Shown in pieces: positions 58,050 through 64,000 of a DNA stretch of 64,000 nt; positions within the stretch are counted from its first letter, which is position 1, and each line of letters opens with the position of its first letter. Source of the DNA: Linnemannia schmuckeri. Taxonomy: Eukaryota; Mortierellomycota; Mortierellomycetes; Mortierellales; Mortierellaceae. A model generated the notes under the pieces. It searched no databases and was not told where the DNA came from. It saw nothing but the letters and a program-made list of their open reading frames with translations. Position numbers and translations under genes: made by a program. The stretch lies in contig JANATG010000002.1 of NCBI GenBank assembly GCA_029449235.1, forward strand, positions 682,001 through 746,000, read 5' to 3'.

Positions 58050-60786
58050 CTACTTCTTGTTACAAGTGTTCTTGTGAGCAGAGTTCCAGTGGTTAATCTG
58101 GCAAGGCTTTGAACAATAAGCAACCTTGTTGCACTTGGCACACTTGATCAACGGCTTGGGCTTCAACTCGGGCGCACGATCATCGTTCGCAACATTGTCA
58201 GGCCGGCTACAATTGGCACACGACGAGATTCCCGGGCTCTTGAACGACTTCTTCAACGCCGCCGAGGCCTCTAACAACGCGGGTGTAGAATCAGTTGACA
58301 AAATACCATTGCGACCAGCGCTACGGGCCTGGAAAGCCATCACGGCCGTCCGCTTAATCTCGTTCAGTCCTGTGGGGACTCCGTAGAGCTCTTTGAAACG
58401 CACATCGGCTGCTTGGGCTTTTGCGTAGAACTCCTGGGCTTCCTTGAGGACTGCTGCTTGTTTGAGGGCCTGGTTGCTCTTCTTCTTGCTTGCGCCCGAG
58501 GGGGCCGATTGGAGGGTGAGGGTTGCGAGGGCGTAGTAGGCATTAGGGAGAGTACGCGAATCTGGGTGAGCGGCCTCGACAAAGTCACGGAAGTGGCTGA
58601 TGGCGTCCTGTGCCTGATGGGTTGCGTAGTAGACGTTTCCAAGCATCGAGTGGATCTCGGTCAAGTCTGGCTTGATGTTCAATACTTCCTCTAAATCCTC
58701 CGTGCACGCCTAAGGAAAAAGCGATGGGTGAATGGTGCGTTAGGCGATGAGTTTTCAACTGCAAAGGGATATATTGATCTGGGATATGACGCAGAGTAAG
58801 AAAGCGAGAGAATAATAGCATACTTTGTAATTGCGGAGGGCCATGTGGCAGGAAGCACGGAGCTCGAGCATGCGGGGACGAAGAGACTCGAACTCGCTGA
58901 TAGCAAAGCCGAGGGTCTGGACACAGTGTGAGAACTGCTGGCCACCAAATAGAATCCAGATGACTATTGTTGCAGTTGAGACATGAGCGTGAGAAAGAAC
59001 GAGTTGAGAAATGTCAGTGCCTTTTGCCTACTTAGAGAGTTGATTTGTGATGAACTGATAGTGGTACAACGATGGGGGCCCGGTCCTCTTCGTCCTTTTC
59101 TTGCTCTTCCCCAATATTAAACGCCCCATTCTCCAAGCTTGAAGACATGGTACCCTTCCCCTCCCCTTGTAAAAATAACTCAAATGAACAAAAGAAATGG
59201 CTCTGTCAGGGAAATTAAGGTTTATCCTAAGATCCCTTCCCAGCAAATCCATCAAATCAGAATCGACCAACAGCAACTCTTTCTCTCTCTTTTTCTCCGT
59301 CCCTGTGGCCATACTTGAACATTCACCTCTTCCCTATCTTCCCGTTCTCCAAACATATAAATACACTCACGAACGCAAACAACCGCACCCCATCAACTTG
59401 GACATGGATAAATAACAAAGAGAGCCATTAGAGTCACTAGAGCATGCGTAAATTATCCACTGACCTCTTTTGTGATCACTGCAAAAGAGCAGTATATCCA
59501 TCGGTGATGCCTCTTGATCGTTTCTTATTCTAAATCCTTTCTGGTTGCTCCTTCTCCTTCACTTTCTCCAACCCATGCCAATCACTTTGCGAAATAGGAG
59601 TGGGATTAGAAGACAAGGTCCCTTTCCCTTTTGTTTTCTGTCAGTAGCCTTTTGCCTTGCCTTCTTTTCCTTTCTTGTTTTTTCGTTTCAGTCCATTCCT
59701 GACTCCCACAGTGGCGCCCCTTTTTTTGAGTCAAATGTAACAAAAAAGAAAAAAAAAAATTGGCCCCCTCTTTCCCATATTCTGTGTCTACAGAGAACGA
59801 ATACCCCTTTCCTTCCTTGCCCTTCGTCTCCCTTCATCACTTCCGCTTCTTTCCTGCTTTCCTTTGACCCAACATTACCGCAACCACCCCCTGCCTTACT
59901 ACCTCTTTTTCTCTTTCTCTTCTTTCTTTTCCCTTTGCTCTAATAACAATAAGCCCATCATCTTCCCCTTTGTTATTATCTCAATCCAGAATTGAAAATG
60001 ACGAATACGTACCAAAGACGACAGAATCCTTGGTATAGATGGTATTAGACTGCTCGGCTCCTTCCTCCTCATTCTCAACCGTGGTAGTCGAAGTATTCTC
60101 AGGGTTATACTTTTGGACATATGCCTCGTACTGCTCCGCAAGCTTCAAGATCCGCTGGTTCATGACGCAAGCCTTCTCGTCCATGAGGAAAGCGCGCATG
60201 AGATCACCCGTGACGGAGACAATGTCGTCCTTGTGCTTCTCGATCAGCTCTGCGTCTGCGCCCTCGGGGATCTGGTTCAGACGCTCCATTGCGCCCTGGT
60301 AGAGCTCCTTGGCCTCAAAGTAGGCCTATTTCATCAGTGGCGGAAAGGGTAAAAGGAAGGAGGGGAGGTTATTATCATGATCATGTATGGATCGTCGATT
60401 TGAATTGATGGAGTGATAAATATGAAAGTGGAGAATGTGATCCCCAAACAAAGAGAGCAAAGCAGAAGAATACTTGGTTCCTCAAATGAACAGAAATCAA
60501 GATCATATTGATGCATAGTAGCAATAAAAATGTGCTTCCTCTTTACCTTGACAAGGGGGTCGGTAGTCTTCTCCTTGGTGCCACGAATCTCCAGAAGATC
60601 ATAGTCGTTACGGCCCTGGGGCTCGGCGGCAGCAGCAGGTTCTTCACCATGGTCATGTTGGCAATTCTCGTCGTGGACATGCCCTTCGGTCTGATCATCC
60701 TTGAGCGAGATTTGTTCGGTGGCAGCGGTGACATCTGCGACGGCGCCGTCGGTGGGGGCAAGAGGGGCGGGGGTATCGGTCATCAT
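58050..60786 (-). CDS. TPR protein with C-terminal MYND zinc finger (450 aa, 4 exons)
   Basis: Exons are 60786-60547, 60325-60013, 58963-58824 and 58709-58050. Introns are 221, 1049 and 114 bases, GT-AG, phases 0, 1 and 0. The N-terminus has a His/Asp/Glu-rich patch (HVHDENCQHDHGEE) that could bind metal. From DPLVKAYFEAKELYQGAMER onward the chain is helical, and the block FGFAISEFESLRPRMLELRASCHMALRNYKACTEDLEEVL... to IHSMLGNVYYATHQAQDAISHF (approximate, across the exon 3-4 join) is TPR-like. The C-terminus is a full MYND finger: CANC, CAKC, YCSKPCQINHW, then H-x3-C. MYND fingers bind proline-rich peptides, and TPRs bind protein C-termini, so an adaptor role is likely. No catalytic domain seen. 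Two ATGs open the frame (60786 and 60783); the first is used. Confidence 0.9.
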
Positions 60787-61310
60787 TTTCTTTGAGTGGT
60801 ATCGGCTGACAAGCAGGCAGGTAGGTGATCAGGTAGGGTGAGTGGGTTGAAGGTGAGAAAAAGAGGAAAGGAGAGGTGGATGAAAGACGAAGAATGAAGA
60901 AGAAGAAAAAATAAGAGAAAATGAAAAAAGTCAAAAAAGAAATATGTGAGTGGCAAGCCAGGGAATGCATATGAAATTGAAAGGGGTTCGTAATGTGAGG
61001 AGTGGCTGCTAGTGGGAAACCAAGCCAGAGCCAAAGGGAGGATGTGTATCGAATGTGCGTGTGCATTAACGCTGCTCACACTTTTTTTTATTTCTATTTG
61101 TAACTTCTCTCACATACACTCCACACTTCCACACACACTACAATCCTTTTTTACTTCTTCTTTTCCTCTCAACACACTCACCCCAACACTCCCTCAACAT
61201 CGACAACTACAACAGCACTTTAGCGATCCCACTTACGACTACACTAAACAAACTAACGACCACCGCCGCTACCATCACCGCCACAACAACTACTACTACC
61301 ACTACTCGCC
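60787..61310. other. Divergent promoter between TPR-MYND and DUF2015 genes
   Basis: A 524-base shared upstream region: purine-rich (60840-60945) on the left, CA/CT-rich on the right, with CAC/CAACAA-rich sequence up to the DUF2015 start. Six-frame ORFs here are low-complexity Ser/Phe/His frames and not credible. Confidence 0.6.
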
Positions 61311-62044
61311 ATGATCCCACTCTTACTCATTCTCTTCCTCTGGATAATCGTTGCTTATGTCACAAGGTCATACTGGATGCCAAAGATTGAGGACCTGCGG
61401 GAACGACTCCGCTACACCCGCCTTCCCTTCTTCCGGTCTGAAGACGACGGCTCCTTTGAACAGAACATCGAGGAGGGCCTCACTTCTTCTACCTTTGACC
61501 TTCACCAGAACCTCTTGGGCGGCGGTAAGCTACTCCTTTATCTTTACAGTCGCCTCAGGATAAAGACTTAATTGCACACATACGAACCAGCAACACCTTC
61601 CCTCCAGCCTTCGTTCGATTATAAATGGGCTCAATGGCTACGACCTTGCTTGCCCATGCCAAGTCAGGCCAAACCGAACGCTCTTCCTTTTCGACTTTTC
61701 ACTATGGCGTCGACAAAAATAAGAGAAACAGCCTCCCTCCTTCCAACCTTCTGTCTACAGCAGCAGCAACTCTCTCTGAACAGCCACTGGACGTTTATCA
61801 GTGAACCTATTAAAAGTTTTGAAGCTCATTCGTTTTTTTTTTTTTTTTTTTTTATTTCATTCATTTTCGCATAGATGAGAGACATGGATTGGAGAACACG
61901 GAGGAGATTCGCAAAATCATGAAGAAGTATAAGTGCAACTTTGACCAAGCACGTCTGATTCAGCAGCAGAACAAGATGAAGGCGAACGGAATCGACCCCC
62001 GAACAGGAGTTCCAATCGATCCCAAGGCTGTCTACTTTAGTTAA
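61311..62044 (+). CDS. DUF2015 / UPF0357-type small membrane protein (127 aa, 2 exons)
   Basis: Exon 1 61311-61524 and exon 2 61875-62044 join in phase 1 across a 350-base intron. The N-terminus is one hydrophobic anchor (MIPLLLILFLWIIVAYVTRS). The soluble part carries the family pattern: NIEEGLTSSTFDLHQNLLGG joined to DERHGLENTEEIRKIMKKYK, then CNFDQARLIQQQNKMKANGI and the invariant-looking end GVPIDPKAVYFS. This matches the fungal family that includes yeast YCL012C. Function unknown; the anchor suggests attachment to the ER or another inner membrane. Length is normal for the family. The intron has a 21-base T run at 61833-61853 before the acceptor. Confidence 0.9.
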
Positions 62045-62707
62045 GCAGGATATAGTCGACTTCGTCCCTATACCTTTTCAACAGCCTGTTACATGGACAT
62101 GATCACATGGATATGACTTTAAACGGTCTTATGCTTACTGCCGCTCAACAGTTATTTATGATGACCTTGTCAGTATCAGTCAGCCAAGCGGACAGGACAC
62201 AATTCAACAATTCTTATACACTTAAAAAACTGATAACCACGAGTAATAAAAAAAGGGCGAAGCAAGAAGGGAAGAACAAAAAGACAAAAAGTAGCCAAGG
62301 CGGTTATATGCGCCAGAAATAGATGTGTGAGTGAGCGGACTGGTGGCGTCGTTTGAAACGTGTGTGGGTGAGAAAGAAACAATCATTGTCCCTTATTTTC
62401 TTCTCGGGCGGAGCAAAAAATTAGTGATGTCGATCATGTGTCCTCAGAACAAAAAACAATGTGATGCTGCCACTGATTTTTTTTTTTCATTCTTTCGCAT
62501 GTTCTACAAACAACTACCAAGTTGGCTTCACTGTTCGTTCAACAGCACCCGCGTTCGAACATCAACACGTTTTTCTCATCACTCCTGTTCACCTCCAGTT
62601 CGTTTGAGGTCAATATAATTACTATTAAGAGGGAAAATGCTATAGAACAAAAAAAAATAATCGCGCCTGTCTAAAACAGAACAAAGTAATATCGCGTCTA
62701 AACTATT
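62045..62707. other. Convergent 3' region, DUF2015 and MFS genes
   Basis: A/T-rich interval between two tail-to-tail genes, with AATAAAAAAA-type signals near 62245. No coding sequence seen. Confidence 0.6.
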
Positions 62708-64000
62708 TTACTTGACTTCATGTTTCTCAGACGCCACGGTATCAAGAGCATGACCATCCTCTCCTTCTACAACTTCACCACCTTGATCCTGCATCAAGTC
62801 AATGTGCTTCATAAACAGTGTAGTAATACACACAGGGACCGCCAAGCACATCGCAATAATCAGCATCAACATCTGAGAGTCCGCATAGGCTTCCACGAGC
62901 TGTCCCTTTGTGGTCATGTCCAGGTTGGGAATGTATTCCAAGGGGTCGTTCATGGCCAGACGCTCATCGTAGGGTCCTGTGATGTGCTTGGCTAATCTCA
63001 TGGGCAGATATCTATTATCAAGCGTGAGCATAAAGTTAGTCGCTTGATGTTGATACTAGTCGAGAACGTGTGGTGGTAAGGCAGCCAATGACAAAAAATA
63101 ACTAAAAATGCACTTACTGTGTCCAGATACCGCCAGCAAGACCACTGCCGAGTGCATACCCAAACGAGCTAAGAATATGAATGACACCAATCGCGGTCGT
63201 GACATCATCCTTGGCAACCGATCCTGTAACCGCAACAATAGCGGCATTGTTGGCCATTCCTGCGCCACCTCCAGCAATGATCTGAGCAATGACAATAAAC
63301 GCATCCGACGAACTCGGTTTGCGAGCAGGGATCTGAAGACCGAGGCCGATAGTCTGGATGATGATGCCGACCCAGATGAAGGGGCGGCAGATCTTGAACT
63401 TCTTCATCGCGAAACCGGTTAGGAGCTCGCAGACGGGGTAGATTACTTGGTAGCCACGCTCCAACAGTGAGGCGCGACCGTAAGAGATGTCGCGGGATAC
63501 GACAAGGTAAAGGGAATAATAGTTGTAGCTATTTTGTAAGAAAGCGCAATCAAAGTAGGAAGTTGGTTAGAAACAGATTCATCCCCTTCAAGCTTGTTAA
63601 AAGAAATCCAAATCGACTCCGTAAATCAGAGATAATCCCCACTTACTTCATGGCATTGATCACGGTCAAAAAGAATCCAACCGCCAAAGCACCAAAGCTG
63701 GTTCGGTTAAACCAAATCCGCATGGGCATAATAGGCCTGGTCGAAAATTTGACCTCCCAAACAGCCAACAACACCCACGACAAAACTCCTGAAAAGAACA
63801 TGCCCAAGATCTTTGGACTCTTCCAATTGTCCTCATAAGATCTGGCCAGGATAATGGGCAAAAGAGTTAATCCCAATGCCATTGTGATTAATAAGGCTCC
63901 CACGCCATCAAACTCGGAGAATAACCATTTGATGGACCGAGTCTCTGATCGGCGGCCATGGGAGACAGCCCGTTTCTCGGCCTTTCTTTGGTAGTGCCAG
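62708..64000 (-). CDS. MFS transporter, siderophore-iron (ARN/SIT) type, 5' end outside window
   Basis: Three exons are visible: 64000 (open)-63647, 63528-63118 and 63011-62708, with introns of 118 and 106 bases and consistent phases. They encode about 356 C-terminal residues. The visible part runs from the central cytosolic loop (WHYQRKAEKRAVSHGRRSET) through FSEFDGVGALLITMALGLTL, the block INAMNYNYYSLYLVV formed by splicing, GRASLLERGYQVIYPV, IAGGGAGMANNAAIVAVTGS and ALGSGLAGGIWTQYLPMRL, to a final membrane helix and acidic tail. Tyr-rich SLYLVV, the FSEFD-x-x-G loop and the GSGLAGGIWTQ end are typical of fungal siderophore-iron:H+ symporters (Arn1-4, Str1, MirB). The exact siderophore cannot be inferred. 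Other DHA2-like MFS drug transporters are a less likely alternative. Confidence 0.85.

Overview
The window is nuclear DNA of a filamentous fungus. I place it in Mucoromycota, most likely the Mortierella group (Mortierellaceae). This is an inference from overall character: short GT-AG introns in most genes, pyrimidine-rich leaders, long homopolymer A/T runs, heavy poly-glutamine and poly-serine coding, a CotH-type surface kinase with signal peptide and GPI tail, and a hyaluronan-synthase-like glycosyltransferase. I see no bacterial operon structure, rRNA, tRNA, CRISPR array or intact transposon.

Layout. 1-4.3 kb: gene-free low-complexity DNA. 4.3-7.8 kb (+): a large poly-Q protein with no domain I recognise. 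8.3-10.3 kb (-): GPI-anchored CotH protein. 12.7-14.5 kb (-): aspartate aminotransferase. 14.5-19.7 kb: gene-poor, with one small hypothetical gene and a decayed coiled-coil reading frame. 19.7-21.8 kb (+): AVT3/AVT4-like vacuolar amino-acid transporter. 25.0-26.1 kb (+): Ser/Thr-rich protein. 26.1-29.6 kb: gene-poor, with relic reading frames around a GTT microsatellite. 29.6-43.2 kb: four minus-strand genes in tandem (CENP-B-like DNA-binding protein, STK32/YANK kinase, six-blade Kelch protein, CYSTM protein). 44.3-46.3 kb (+): UPF0324/YeiH-like membrane protein, tail to tail with a hyaluronan/chitin-synthase-like GT2 (-, 46.4-49.4 kb). 52.4-55.3 kb (-): MICOS ApoO-type protein with a long repetitive tail, head to head with a SET-domain protein (+, 55.9-57.8 kb). 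58.0-60.8 kb (-): TPR-MYND protein, head to head with a DUF2015 protein (+, 61.3-62.0 kb). 62.7-64.0 kb (-): siderophore-type MFS transporter, cut by the window edge.

Exon structures were rebuilt by hand from reading-frame phase, GT/AG (once GC/AG) splice signals and protein-family continuity. All coding joins are phase-consistent. The genes do not form one pathway. They group loosely into cell surface and wall (CotH, GT2, CYSTM), membrane transport (AVT-like, UPF0324, siderophore MFS), mitochondrial membrane shape (MICOS), signalling and chromatin (STK32, CENP-B-like, SET, MYND), and primary nitrogen metabolism (aspartate aminotransferase).

The most unusual items are: a MICOS ApoO-domain protein fused to six exact-length 22-residue amphipathic repeats; a GC-AG intron in the STK32 homologue whose use restores the family N-terminus; a CYSTM protein whose cysteine module is encoded by a 34-nt microexon plus a 12-nt terminal coding exon; and a kinase tail carrying a possible AGC hydrophobic motif about 400 residues beyond the catalytic domain.
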